A stretch of 64,000 bases of DNA from Bhargavaea changchunensis (lineage in GTDB: Bacteria; Bacillota; Bacilli; Bacillales_A; Planococcaceae). The stretch covers positions 186,001 through 250,000 of the forward strand of contig NZ_JBHTCT010000011.1 in assembly GCF_042665595.1 (NCBI RefSeq), read 5' to 3'. A program made the position numbers and the translations under genes. Shown in pieces: positions 32,907-40,227 of the stretch (its first letter is position 1; every line of letters begins with the position of its first letter). The notes beneath the pieces are model-generated. The model was not told the origin of the DNA and did no database searches. It was given only the letters and a program-made list of their open reading frames with translations.

Positions 32907-33056
32907 ACGGTCAACGTTACCAACGAGGATTTAGAACCGCTCGGGGTCAGGACTGGAGACCAGTTGGTGGTGCCCGTGATGACAGCTCAATGCCAAACCT
33001 GCAACGATGTAAATCTGTCTGAGATTGAGCAGGGGGTTCAATCGGGAATACAGTAA
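32907..33056 (+). CDS. Possible small CxxC protein without a normal start codon
   Basis: The frame from 32907 to the stop at 33054-33056 reads like protein: it includes LGVRTGDQLVVPV and CQTC in about 49 residues. It has no ATG/GTG/TTG start. ATG 32903 is in another frame, one base away from being in register, and opens an unconvincing 39-codon frame; ATG 32886 with AGGAG starts a six-codon frame ending at 32906. A one-base change near the start, or a decayed gene, would explain this. I do not recognise the family. Confidence 0.3.
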   Translation, partial: TVNVTNEDLEPLGVRTGDQLVVPVMTAQCQTCNDVNLSEIEQGVQSGIQ

Positions 33057-33092
33057 TCAGGGAATTCACTATGGAAAGAGGTAGAAGCATAC

Positions 33093-33638
33093 ATGAAACT
33101 AGTCGGTGTTTCCGGGACACTTGCCGGTGAGAAAACATCTTCCGCTGTAGGCAGCGTTCTGGCAGCTGCCCGTCGTCTGGATCCAAGTATAGAAACGGAA
33201 TTAATAGACCTGAGGGACTATGAAATTGATTTTGCAGCTGGGCTTCCCTTGGCGGCCTACAATGAAGACACTTGGAATGTCGTTCAAAAAATAGTATCTG
33301 CAGACTTTCTGGTGTTTGGAACGCCAATCTATCAGGCATCTCTTACAGGTGCCTTGAAAAATCTTTTCGATCATTTGCCGGAACATGCATTTAGGAACAA
33401 GGTGACAGGTATGGTCGCAACAGGGCAGACAGAGAAACATTTCTTGGTGCTGGAATATCATCTCGGGTCGATCCTATCGTATTTCAAGGGTCTGATCCCC
33501 ACAGACAATGTCTTCATCCTGAATGACTCCTTTGACCTCGAAACTGATGAAATTATGGACAAACGAATTTTAGAGAGAATCCGTAAACTGGCCGGAGAGA
33601 TGATCGAATTACAACGCGGTATCATGAACAGAGGCTGA
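33093..33638 (+). CDS. NADPH-dependent FMN reductase-like flavoprotein
   Basis: A 181-residue flavodoxin-like protein of the NADPH-dependent FMN reductase family (SsuE/azoreductase type). It opens with MKLVGVSGTLAGEKTS, the phosphate-binding strand-loop, and has the flavin-site segment FGTPIYQASLTGALKN. It likely reduces FMN or quinones with NAD(P)H in the cytosol. ATG 33093 follows AAAGAGGTAG. The next genes are an arylamine N-acetyltransferase and a PhzF protein, suggesting a small detoxification group. Confidence 0.85.
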   Translation: MKLVGVSGTLAGEKTSSAVGSVLAAARRLDPSIETELIDLRDYEIDFAAGLPLAAYNEDTWNVVQKIVSADFLVFGTPIYQASLTGALKNLFDHLPEHAFRNKVTGMVATGQTEKHFLVLEYHLGSILSYFKGLIPTDNVFILNDSFDLETDEIMDKRILERIRKLAGEMIELQRGIMNRG

Positions 33639-33688
33639 CACGTTTCATATGCCTGACACGACAATGTAATCGGTTGGAGGGATTGGAT

Positions 33689-34447
33689 ATGGAAATAGAG
33701 CAGTACTTGCAGCGAATCAATTGGAGTGGCCCGGTCAGAGTGAATATGGAGACGCTCCTTCGGCTTCAGGAGCATCATATGCTGAATATCCCGTTTGAAA
33801 ATCTGGATGTGATCCGAAAAGTCCCGATTCCGCTTGATGTGGAGACTTACTTCAGAAAGATTGTCGTAAATCATCGGGGCGGGTTTTGCTATGAGCTGAA
33901 CGGATTATTTAACTGGCTGCTTCTAAATTTAGGGTTCAATAGCCGGTTGGCATCTGCAACGGTCAAACGGCCGGATGGCGGCTGGACGCTGTCGGGAAGT
34001 CATGCCTGTCTGATTATTGAAATGGAAAAGCCCTATCTTGTCGATGTCGGCTTCGGCGATTCAGTCAGGGTGCCGCTCCCATTATCAGGGGAGGAAAGGG
34101 AAGACGTCAGCGGCACTTACCGGCTGTCGAAATTAGCGGATATCGGCTTTGATCTCCAGAAATATCGGAAGCAAGACGGATGGGAGACACTCTATCGTCT
34201 CGATACGAGTGTGAGAACACTAAATGACTTTGAAGAGGTCTGCCAATTCAACCAGACTTCTCCCCGGTCCCCTTTTACAAAACAGCCACTTGTCTCTTTG
34301 GCGACACCTGACGGAAGGCTGACACTGTCAGAAAACACCTTTACTGCGACACGCCAAGATGAAAAGCATAAAACCGTCATTGAAGACAAGGAAGTGACGA
34401 CCGTTCTGAAACAGTATTTTGGAATTGATCTGGACCGAAACCATTAA
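33689..34447 (+). CDS. nat: Arylamine N-acetyltransferase
   Basis: A 252-residue acetyl-CoA-dependent enzyme that acetylates aromatic amines and hydrazines. The catalytic triad is visible: Cys in RGGFCYELNG, His in SGSHACLII and Asp in VDVGFGD. Length matches bacterial NAT. ATG 33689 has GGAGGG 8 bases upstream; TTG 33674 is in frame but coincides with that ribosome site. Confidence 0.94.
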   Translation: MEIEQYLQRINWSGPVRVNMETLLRLQEHHMLNIPFENLDVIRKVPIPLDVETYFRKIVVNHRGGFCYELNGLFNWLLLNLGFNSRLASATVKRPDGGWTLSGSHACLIIEMEKPYLVDVGFGDSVRVPLPLSGEEREDVSGTYRLSKLADIGFDLQKYRKQDGWETLYRLDTSVRTLNDFEEVCQFNQTSPRSPFTKQPLVSLATPDGRLTLSENTFTATRQDEKHKTVIEDKEVTTVLKQYFGIDLDRNH

Positions 34448-34480
34448 TAGATATTCGGGAATGAAGCGAGGGGACAGACA

Positions 34481-35377
34481 TTGAAAACAATCACGGTTTA
34501 TCAATACGATGCATTCAGCACAGAGCCAGGCAAGGGAAACCCCGCAGGTGTGGTGTTGAGAAGTGAAGGTTTGACGGACTCCGATATGAAGGAGATCGCC
34601 GCTAAAGCTGGATACAATGAAACAGCGTTTTTACTCGATTCGAATCAAGCGGACCTGAGGATACGTTTTTTCACGCCTGGTTACGAGACAGATCTATGCG
34701 GACATGCCACCATGGCCACTATTTTCGCATTGGCCAGCAGAGGTGCGCTGGATGGCAAAGAGCTACTGACGATAGAAACGAAAGCTGGCATTCTTCCTAT
34801 AAAAGTCACCTGGACCGAAGATGATGAATGGTCCATTACGATGAAACAGGCAACTCCGAAGTTCATCGATTTTGAGGGATCAAAAGAAGAGCTGATGCAT
34901 TTAATTGGACTAAAGGAATCAGATCTTGATCCAACATTACCGATCCAATATGGAAGTACTGGAAGTTGGACATTACTCGTCCCGGTAAAACATCTTTCAA
35001 AGTTTCAGGAAATGAAGCCGGATAATCATCGGTTTCCTGAAGTGTTAAAGGAAGTTCCGAAAGCTTCTGTACATCCGTTCTGCCTGGAGACCCACGACCC
35101 GGCCGCAGACATGCACGGCCGGCATTTCAGCTCCCCTTATTCCGGAACGGTTGAAGATGCCGTCACAGGCACAGCCTCCGCAGTGATGGGCGCTTACTAT
35201 GCCAAGTACATAAATCCCGGATCATCAGATCAGGACCTTCTGGTGGAGCAGGGACAGGAAATCGGAAAAGATGGACGTGTTGCTGTCCATGTCTTGAAAG
35301 ATCAGCGGTCTTTTGATGTACAAATAACAGGTAAAGCTGTGTATGTGAAAGAGCTGCAAATTTCATTTCCTGATTAA
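34481..35377 (+). CDS. PhzF-family isomerase/epimerase-like protein
   Basis: A 298-residue protein with the two-lobed PhzF/DAP-epimerase-like fold. QYDAFSTEPGKGNPAGVV opens the first lobe, the catalytic glutamate lies in YNETAFLL, and GHATMATIFAL and VEDAVTGTASAV are family motifs. PhzF homologues isomerise various substrates and most are uncharacterised. TTG 34481 follows GAGGGGAC. The gene is 33 bases after nat and ends this group at a strong terminator. Confidence 0.9.
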   Translation: MKTITVYQYDAFSTEPGKGNPAGVVLRSEGLTDSDMKEIAAKAGYNETAFLLDSNQADLRIRFFTPGYETDLCGHATMATIFALASRGALDGKELLTIETKAGILPIKVTWTEDDEWSITMKQATPKFIDFEGSKEELMHLIGLKESDLDPTLPIQYGSTGSWTLLVPVKHLSKFQEMKPDNHRFPEVLKEVPKASVHPFCLETHDPAADMHGRHFSSPYSGTVEDAVTGTASAVMGAYYAKYINPGSSDQDLLVEQGQEIGKDGRVAVHVLKDQRSFDVQITGKAVYVKELQISFPD

Positions 35378-35423
35378 AAAAAGATGATCGTTGGAAAGAA
35401 TCTCAACGATCATCTTTTTATTT
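35378..35423. terminator. Bidirectional terminator between phzF-like and PLP-enzyme genes
   Basis: A perfect 16-bp stem, AAAAAGATGATCGTTG (35378-35393) with 35404-35419, flanked by A and T runs on both sides. Confidence 0.92.
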
Positions 35424-35439
35424 AGCATGGATTTCGCCT

Positions 35440-36567
35440 TTACTCCAGTGCCTGCAATAAATCTTCCTTAAGGTCTTCCACGTGCTCGAGACCGACTGAT
35501 ACACGCAGCAGATTGACAGGAGCAACAGCATGGACCCCTTCAATGGAAGCCCTGTGCTCGATCAGGCTGTGTGTTCCGCCAAGGCTTGTGGCACGGATAA
35601 ACAGCCGGCATTTTGCAGCGACAGCCATTGCCTCAGCTTGTCCGCCTTTTACCTGGAAGGATAGCATACCGCCAAAGGAACTCATCTGCTTTGCTGCAAT
35701 TTCATGTCCCGGATGTTCAGGGAGTCCCGGATAATGGACGGCTTCCACATTCGGGTGCTGTTTCAGGAAATCCGAAATTTCCGAGGCGTTTGAGCAGTGG
35801 GTGGCCATGCGCTGGGGGAGCGTCTGAACGCCACGCAGGGCAAGCCAGCATTCGAACGGGGAAGGGACAGCTCCTTTTGACTGTTGGGTTGCCCTCAATC
35901 TCGCCAACATCGCATTATCGGACTTGGCGATGACCGCCCCGAGGAGCAGATCACTGTGTCCGCCGATATACTTGGTCACGGAATGTAGTGAAAAATCCAC
36001 GCCGAGACTGAGGGGTTTCTGAAGAACCGGTGTTCCCCATGTGTTGTCGACCACGGAATAGGCGCCGGCCGCGCCGGCCAGCTTTGCCACTGCCTCGATA
36101 TCCGTCACTTTAAGCTGAGGGTTGGAAGGGGTCTCCAGCCAGACGAGTCCGGTCGGTGCCGCATTGATGGCCTCCTCCACTTGAGTGAGATCGGTCATGT
36201 CCACAAACACAACTTCGAAGTTTGTCCCGATATCTGTGTCTGTAAGCAGTGAACGGATTCCATGGTACATATCATCAGGCATCACCACGCGACGGGGTTT
36301 ATCGGCAGGCAGTGATTCGATCAAAGAAGAAATTGCCGCCATTCCGGAACCGAACGTGACCGTATCGAATCCGTCTTCGAGCGATGTGAGGCAATCTTCC
36401 AAAGCTTTGCGGTTTGGGTTATCAATTCGGCTGTAAATATATTCATTCGGATAAGATCCGTCTCCTGCCCGTTCGTATGTTGAAGAGAGGTGGATCGGCA
36501 TGGTGACCGCACTTGTCGATGGATCAATCGAACGTCCGGCGTGGATGGCTTTTGTTTCAAAACGCAT
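35440..36567 (-). CDS. Cys/Met metabolism PLP enzyme (cystathionine gamma-synthase/lyase-like)
   Basis: A 375-residue trans-sulfuration enzyme. Visible are HAGRSIDPSTSAVTMPIHLSST, the active-site tyrosine region YIYSRIDNPNR, GSGMAAISS, VVDNTWGTP and the PLP lysine in HSVTKYIGGHSD. The family includes cystathionine gamma-synthase, cystathionine lyases and methionine gamma-lyase; sequence alone does not separate them here. ATG 36567 gives the normal N-terminus, with GGGGC upstream. The frame stays open to 36984, but that extension overlaps the kinase gene and is non-coding. A 9-bp hairpin lies in its leader. Confidence 0.88.
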   Translation of the reverse strand: MRFETKAIHAGRSIDPSTSAVTMPIHLSSTYERAGDGSYPNEYIYSRIDNPNRKALEDCLTSLEDGFDTVTFGSGMAAISSLIESLPADKPRRVVMPDDMYHGIRSLLTDTDIGTNFEVVFVDMTDLTQVEEAINAAPTGLVWLETPSNPQLKVTDIEAVAKLAGAAGAYSVVDNTWGTPVLQKPLSLGVDFSLHSVTKYIGGHSDLLLGAVIAKSDNAMLARLRATQQSKGAVPSPFECWLALRGVQTLPQRMATHCSNASEISDFLKQHPNVEAVHYPGLPEHPGHEIAAKQMSSFGGMLSFQVKGGQAEAMAVAAKCRLFIRATSLGGTHSLIEHRASIEGVHAVAPVNLLRVSVGLEHVEDLKEDLLQALE

Positions 36568-36599
36568 ATGAATGCCCCGCTTTCCATGGTTATGTATGA

Positions 36600-36625
36600 A
36601 GGTTTTTGTGTTGACCCAAAAACCT
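36600..36625 (-). promoter_or_regulatory. Hairpin in the 5' leader of the PLP-enzyme gene
   Basis: AGGTTTTTG (36600-36608) pairs perfectly with CAAAAACCT (36617-36625), about 33 bases before the start codon. No S-box features accompany it, and there is no U tract that would make it a terminator. Role unknown. Confidence 0.45.
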
Positions 36626-36786
36626 ACCCAGTTCCATTTTACACGAATTTCATGCAAGTCCGACTTTATAATAAATGATTCCTTCCGTATGAGCACCGTT
36701 ATGGTCATAGGAAGCCGACAATGGTAAATTCGTCTATAGAAAGAATTTAAGTGAGCAGTTTTGATGAAGGGATTTAATCCGAGACT

Positions 36787-37605
36787 ATGGATATTCTGCG
36801 CGTCGCACGAAAAATCCGGCAGTTTTTTGTAGACTGGCCAATCCGGGAAAACACGATTCTTAATGGACGGTATAAAGTCTCTGACGTCATTGGAACAGGC
36901 AGTTACGGCATCATTTATGATTGCACCGACCTGCATACCGAACAGAAGACAGCTGTAAAGCAACTGCGGCCGAGCAAACGGCATAGCAGTAAAGAGGTCG
37001 GCATGTTTCTAAATGAGATGGAAATCATGAAACAGCTCTCACACCCGAATATGCCGGCCTTCATCGAAGACTTCTCTAATGACAATCAGCACCTGTACTA
37101 TGCGATGACGTTCATCGGAGCAGAAAATATGGAAGAGCAAATCTTCACCCGGCAACAATCGTTTAGCGAAGAAGCATCATTGCTAGTTGTGGAACAACTG
37201 CTGCAGATGGTTCAATACCTTCACGCAAAGGGAATTTATCATCAGGACCTGCGCATCCCAAACATCCTGATTAACAAGGGAGAACTTCATTTAATCGATT
37301 TCGGGCTTTCGATATGTGAAAGTGAAGTTTCACAGGCAACCAGTCAAAGCGGATCATGCAAAAGGATCGAGCAGCTGAGGCGTCAGGATTATTATGACAT
37401 GGGTGAAATCTTGTTATATCTGCTCTACACCGCTTACACACCCAAAAATAAAAAAGCTCTTCCTTGGACGGAAGAGCTGACCTTAAATCATGAAACCGTC
37501 CATCTGCTGAAACGGTTGTTGGGTGTTACGGATTCTTATACGAAAATCAGCGAAATCGCCGCTGATCTCCAGAATGCAGTTTCAAGTACCAGGATCGGAA
37601 GTTAG
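36787..37605 (+). CDS. Serine/threonine protein kinase-like protein (YrzF-like)
   Basis: A 272-residue Hanks-type kinase domain without a transmembrane segment. The glycine loop is GTGSYGIIY, the ATP lysine is in TAVKQL, the catalytic loop is YHQDLRIPNI (HQD in place of HRD) and the metal motif is LIDFGLS, so key residues for catalysis are present. The substrate is unknown. ATG 36787 has a poor ribosome site. Its stop codon overlaps the stop of the convergent small RS-rich gene, and a terminator for that gene is embedded in this coding sequence at 37443-37478. Confidence 0.85.
   Translation: MDILRVARKIRQFFVDWPIRENTILNGRYKVSDVIGTGSYGIIYDCTDLHTEQKTAVKQLRPSKRHSSKEVGMFLNEMEIMKQLSHPNMPAFIEDFSNDNQHLYYAMTFIGAENMEEQIFTRQQSFSEEASLLVVEQLLQMVQYLHAKGIYHQDLRIPNILINKGELHLIDFGLSICESEVSQATSQSGSCKRIEQLRRQDYYDMGEILLYLLYTAYTPKNKKALPWTEELTLNHETVHLLKRLLGVTDSYTKISEIAADLQNAVSSTRIGS
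37443..37478 (-). terminator. Minus-strand terminator embedded in the kinase gene
   Basis: Read on the minus strand, AGCTCTTCC-gtccaa-GGAAGAGCT is followed by TTTTTTATTTTT, a textbook intrinsic terminator. It lies 124 bases past the stop of the RS-rich gene, within the kinase reading frame (coding for KNKKALPWTEEL). Confidence 0.8.
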
Positions 37606-37763
37606 CTGCTGCTGCGGCCGCGCCTCTTGTAATATTTGCTTCCGCTCATAGGGGAACGGTTGTACCTCCGGCTGCTTGAGCTTCCCCGGCGATAATGGTT
37701 ATGTCTTCGGGAGCTGCTTCCGCGTGACAGGTTTTTCAGCTGTTTCAAGATTTTCTTAAACAT
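37602..37763 (-). CDS. Small Arg/Ser-rich basic protein (53 aa)
   Basis: ATG 37763, 5 bases after AAGAGGT, opens a 53-codon frame: an amphipathic lysine-rich start (MFKKILKQLKNL) followed by repeated RGSSS, RRH, RRY and YYKRRGRSSS segments. Its charge and low complexity suggest nucleic-acid binding or a kinase substrate; this is inference. An extended -10 promoter (TG-T-TATACT, 37796-37804) and a minus-strand terminator inside the kinase gene complete the unit. Its TAA overlaps the kinase TAG by two bases. Confidence 0.72.
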   Translation of the reverse strand: MFKKILKQLKNLSRGSSSRRHNHYRRGSSSSRRYNRSPMSGSKYYKRRGRSSS

Positions 37764-37795
37764 GCGCGACCTCTTTCCTTTTTAAATTGTTTTTC

Positions 37796-37804
37796 AGTAT
37801 AACA
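37796..37804 (-). promoter_or_regulatory. Extended -10 promoter of the RS-rich gene
   Basis: Minus-strand TGTTATACT, with TG one base before TATACT, 33 bases upstream of the ATG. No good -35 box is visible. Confidence 0.55.
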
Positions 37805-37852
37805 CGGTGATGACAACAAAGCTTTCCCGGCCCTTGGCTGGCAACATATTTG

Positions 37853-37877
37853 ATGAAACAGGTGAAGGCTGTTTCAT
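37853..37877 (+). other. Hairpin before the 31-aa ORF
   Basis: ATGAAACAG (37853-37861) pairs perfectly with CTGTTTCAT (37869-37877), 20 bases before the ribosome site of the small ORF. It could modulate its expression. Confidence 0.4.
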
Positions 37878-37911
37878 TGATATGAGCAATCAATTATGGA
37901 GGAGTAATCCG

Positions 37912-38007
37912 GTGAAATCTCTTTTGTTGGCCGTAGTTGCCTATTTGACTGCGGGCATGGTGCTTACCATACCTTATTCAGGGATGCCAGCTTTAATGGG
38001 ATATTGA
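37912..38007 (+). CDS. Short hydrophobic peptide (31 aa)
   Basis: GTG 37912 has the strong site GGAGGAG 7 bases upstream. The 31-residue product begins MKSLLLAVVAYLTAGMVLTI, a single transmembrane or signal-like segment, and ends in a short PYSGMPALMGY tail. It is followed by a strong hairpin (38056-38096). I recognise no family. A small membrane peptide is likeliest; a secreted peptide is an alternative. Confidence 0.55.
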   Translation: MKSLLLAVVAYLTAGMVLTIPYSGMPALMGY

Positions 38008-38055
38008 TTCGGGCATGGGTGTAACGGCATTTTAAATGATGTTATTAAAGAGTAA

Positions 38056-38096
38056 AAGCCTTCCGGGACAGCTATGAACCTGTCCCCGGAAGGCTT
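38056..38096. terminator. Terminator hairpin between the small ORF and the terC side
   Basis: AAGCCTTCCGGGACAG pairs with 38080-38096 with one bulged C around an 8-base loop. The minus strand reads into TTTTACTCTTT, the plus strand into CCCATTT, so it works best for the minus strand. Confidence 0.7.
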
Positions 38097-38103
38097 CCCA
38101 TTT

Positions 38104-38181
38104 ACCCTTGTTTCTGATACCTGGTGCTTCCGCCAACATTGCAATACTGCGCAATGTATTCCTGATTTCGGCAATCGCATT
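38104..38181 (-). pseudogene. Remnant of the 3' end of a luciferase-like oxidoreductase gene
   Basis: Starting 5 bases after the terC stop, the minus strand encodes RSIAMLAEAPGIRN in an otherwise start-less frame. The intact luciferase-like gene upstream of terC ends in NVIALLAEALDIRN, with 9 of 14 residues identical and clear base-level similarity. It looks like a decayed second copy of that gene's end. Confidence 0.45.
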
Positions 38182-38186
38182 CGAAC

Positions 38187-38900
38187 TTATCCGATTTTAT
38201 GGATTTTATTCGCCTCAACTTTTTTATTGTGTGCATAGCCGAGGAACAACACCAAGATAGTTAAAATTGCCGAAATCAGGTAGGTGACGGGTCCATGTTC
38301 GATATGAAGGAATTCAGTGAATCCTTTATCCTTCAGGATCATTTCTCCCGCAGTCCACGCAAGTATTCCTGCACCGATGTATGCGATCCAGGCATATTTG
38401 TGCATCGCTTTTACGATGAATTTCGAACCGAAGATCATAATTGGGATACTTACTGCAACACCCAATGCAATCAGCCCGAGATGCCCGTCAGCTGCACCCG
38501 CTACGGCCACGACATTATCAAGGCTCATGACGGCATCCGCCATAATGATGGTGCCGACTGCGGCAATCAGGCCTGTCGAAGCCTTCACATGTGCTTCCTC
38601 TTCCTCTTCGGCGAGTACTTTGTATGCAATAAGAAGAAGCAAGGCACCTCCAATCACATTCACATAGGGGATTTTCAGCAGGTAAACAATGATAGTTGCA
38701 AACAAGATGCGCAAAATAACGGCTCCTGCCGTTCCGATGAAAATGGCTTTGTTTTGCTGTTGTTTAGGAAGGTTTCTGGTTGCCATTGCGATGACTACAG
38801 CGTTATCTCCCGATAATACAATATCAATCGCAATGATTTTTAATAGCATCAGTACTGCTCCGGAAGTGATGGCAAGTCCGGTCAATGATTGGATGTCCAC
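38187..38900 (-). CDS. TerC family integral membrane protein
   Basis: A 237-residue membrane protein with about seven helices. The family motifs LSGDNAVVIAMATRNLP and MADAVMSLDNVVAVAGAA carry the acidic residues thought to bind metal. Bacillus homologues of this size (YceF, YkoY, YjbE) are linked to Mn2+ export or metalation of secreted proteins. GTG 38900 is the likely start, 9 bases after AGGAGG; the frame is open to 38924. No yybP-ykoY manganese riboswitch is visible. It sits between an intact and a broken luciferase-like gene. Confidence 0.9.
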   Translation of the reverse strand: MDIQSLTGLAITSGAVLMLLKIIAIDIVLSGDNAVVIAMATRNLPKQQQNKAIFIGTAGAVILRILFATIIVYLLKIPYVNVIGGALLLLIAYKVLAEEEEEAHVKASTGLIAAVGTIIMADAVMSLDNVVAVAGAADGHLGLIALGVAVSIPIMIFGSKFIVKAMHKYAWIAYIGAGILAWTAGEMILKDKGFTEFLHIEHGPVTYLISAILTILVLFLGYAHNKKVEANKIHKIG

Positions 38901-39035
38901 AGGACAATTCCTCCTAATAATCATAGGTATAATCTACAACTATTCATCTTACTCCTATTTTTTGTCACATTCAACGATGCGGTTCAGCATCGTGCGCAGC
39001 CCTAATAAGCCCGCAAATGATCAGACAATCATAAG

Positions 39036-39082
39036 AAAAGCCTTCCAGAGCAGCGTTTTGCCTGCCCGAAAAGGCTTTTTTA
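39036..39082 (-). terminator. Terminator of the luciferase-like gene
   Basis: AAAAGCCTT/AAGGCTTTT stem with a long structured loop; minus-strand U run TTTTCTTATG. Confidence 0.65.
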
Positions 39083-40066
39083 ATTTCTGATATCAAGTGC
39101 TTCCGCAAGGAGTGCAATAACGTTCATGCGGTTTTTCGATCCAAATACATTGGGGACGATGGTCACTTCGTCAGCCTGATACTCTTCGGCTGTCTTTTGA
39201 ATATCTTTTGAAACTTGTTCAGAGGTGCCGATGAACATGCGTTTTCTGTTGTTTTTGATCTTCTCCTTCTCCAGCGTGCTGAACCCACGCTTCAAAGCAG
39301 TGTCAACAGACGGATAATAAGGCGGAGGACTGGAAGATTCCACGCTAAGGAGCCACAGGTCCAATGCCTTGGCCAGTGCCTCCGATTCCTCAGGAGTCTC
39401 TGCCACAACCGCGAAAACGGAAATCATGACTTTGGGACGGCTGAGCAGGGAAGTGGGGCGGAAGTGATCCCTGTAATGTCGGACAATGTCATGTCCTCCT
39501 CCGGGTTTGGCAAGATGGGCGTAGGCATAAGACAAACCATGCTCTGCAGCGATTGCCGCGCTGCCCACGCCGGTTCCTAGAAGCCAGATTTCCGGAGCGG
39601 TGTCGATGACCGGCATGGCAGCCAGGTCCCGGAAGCGGTGATTATTGGCCGGCTCTGATAGGAAATGACGAATATCTTCTATCTGCTGTTCATAAGATAA
39701 GCGTTTTCCTTTTGTTTCATTCAGTGCGCGGTTGACAAGCTGATAGCTTGGAGAGCGGTCGATGCGGTTCGGATGCAACGCTTCGAGGACCCGGAAATTT
39801 TCGGCGACTTTATAAGGGCTGTAATGGGGAAGCATGACGCCGCCAGAACCGATCCGGATTCGTTCCGTCGATCCGGCGAGGTGCATCATCAGCATTTCAG
39901 GGCTGCTGCCGGCAACGGAGCGCACATGATGATGCTCGGATACCCAGAACCGCCGGTAGCCCAGCTTTTCCGCCAGCCGGGCCATTTCCGTTGTATGCAT
40001 GAGGGCATTGCGTGCATCTGACCCTTCGTCGATGGGGGAATAGTCGAGGATATTATAGGTGACCAT
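39080..40066 (-). CDS. LLM-class flavin-dependent oxidoreductase (luciferase-like)
   Basis: A 328-residue bacterial-luciferase-like monooxygenase. RFWVSEHHHVRSVAGSSPEM, RIGSGGVMLPHYSPYKVAENF and the C-terminal NVFGSKNRMNVIALLAEA are family landmarks. In the segment ALHPNRIDRSPSYQLVNRA the conserved LGxG that normally follows GRID is missing (a four-residue gap, near 39755), so this phosphate-loop region may be altered. ATG 40066 has AAAGGAGA 8 bases upstream. The substrate is unknown. Confidence 0.88.
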   Translation of the reverse strand: MVTYNILDYSPIDEGSDARNALMHTTEMARLAEKLGYRRFWVSEHHHVRSVAGSSPEMLMMHLAGSTERIRIGSGGVMLPHYSPYKVAENFRVLEALHPNRIDRSPSYQLVNRALNETKGKRLSYEQQIEDIRHFLSEPANNHRFRDLAAMPVIDTAPEIWLLGTGVGSAAIAAEHGLSYAYAHLAKPGGGHDIVRHYRDHFRPTSLLSRPKVMISVFAVVAETPEESEALAKALDLWLLSVESSSPPPYYPSVDTALKRGFSTLEKEKIKNNRKRMFIGTSEQVSKDIQKTAEEYQADEVTIVPNVFGSKNRMNVIALLAEALDIRN

Positions 40067-40227
40067 CCGTCATTTCTCCTTTTGCATTTCGTCGCTTGAT
40101 TCCCACTCTATCACAGCGAATGGGCATCCGACAGGCTCACGGATTTGGGTGAAACGGGGAAAAGGAGACAGAAGGCCGCACAGCGAAATATATAGTGGAA
40201 GTTTGGAAAGACCAGGAGGGAAATAAT

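Noticed and set aside
36568..36984. N-terminal extension of the Cys/Met PLP enzyme
   Set aside because: The frame is open by chance, overlaps the kinase gene and is not family-like; ATG 36567 gives the normal protein.
38925..39035. Manganese (yybP-ykoY) riboswitch before terC
   Set aside because: The gap to the upstream terminator is only about 110 bases and lacks the conserved motifs.
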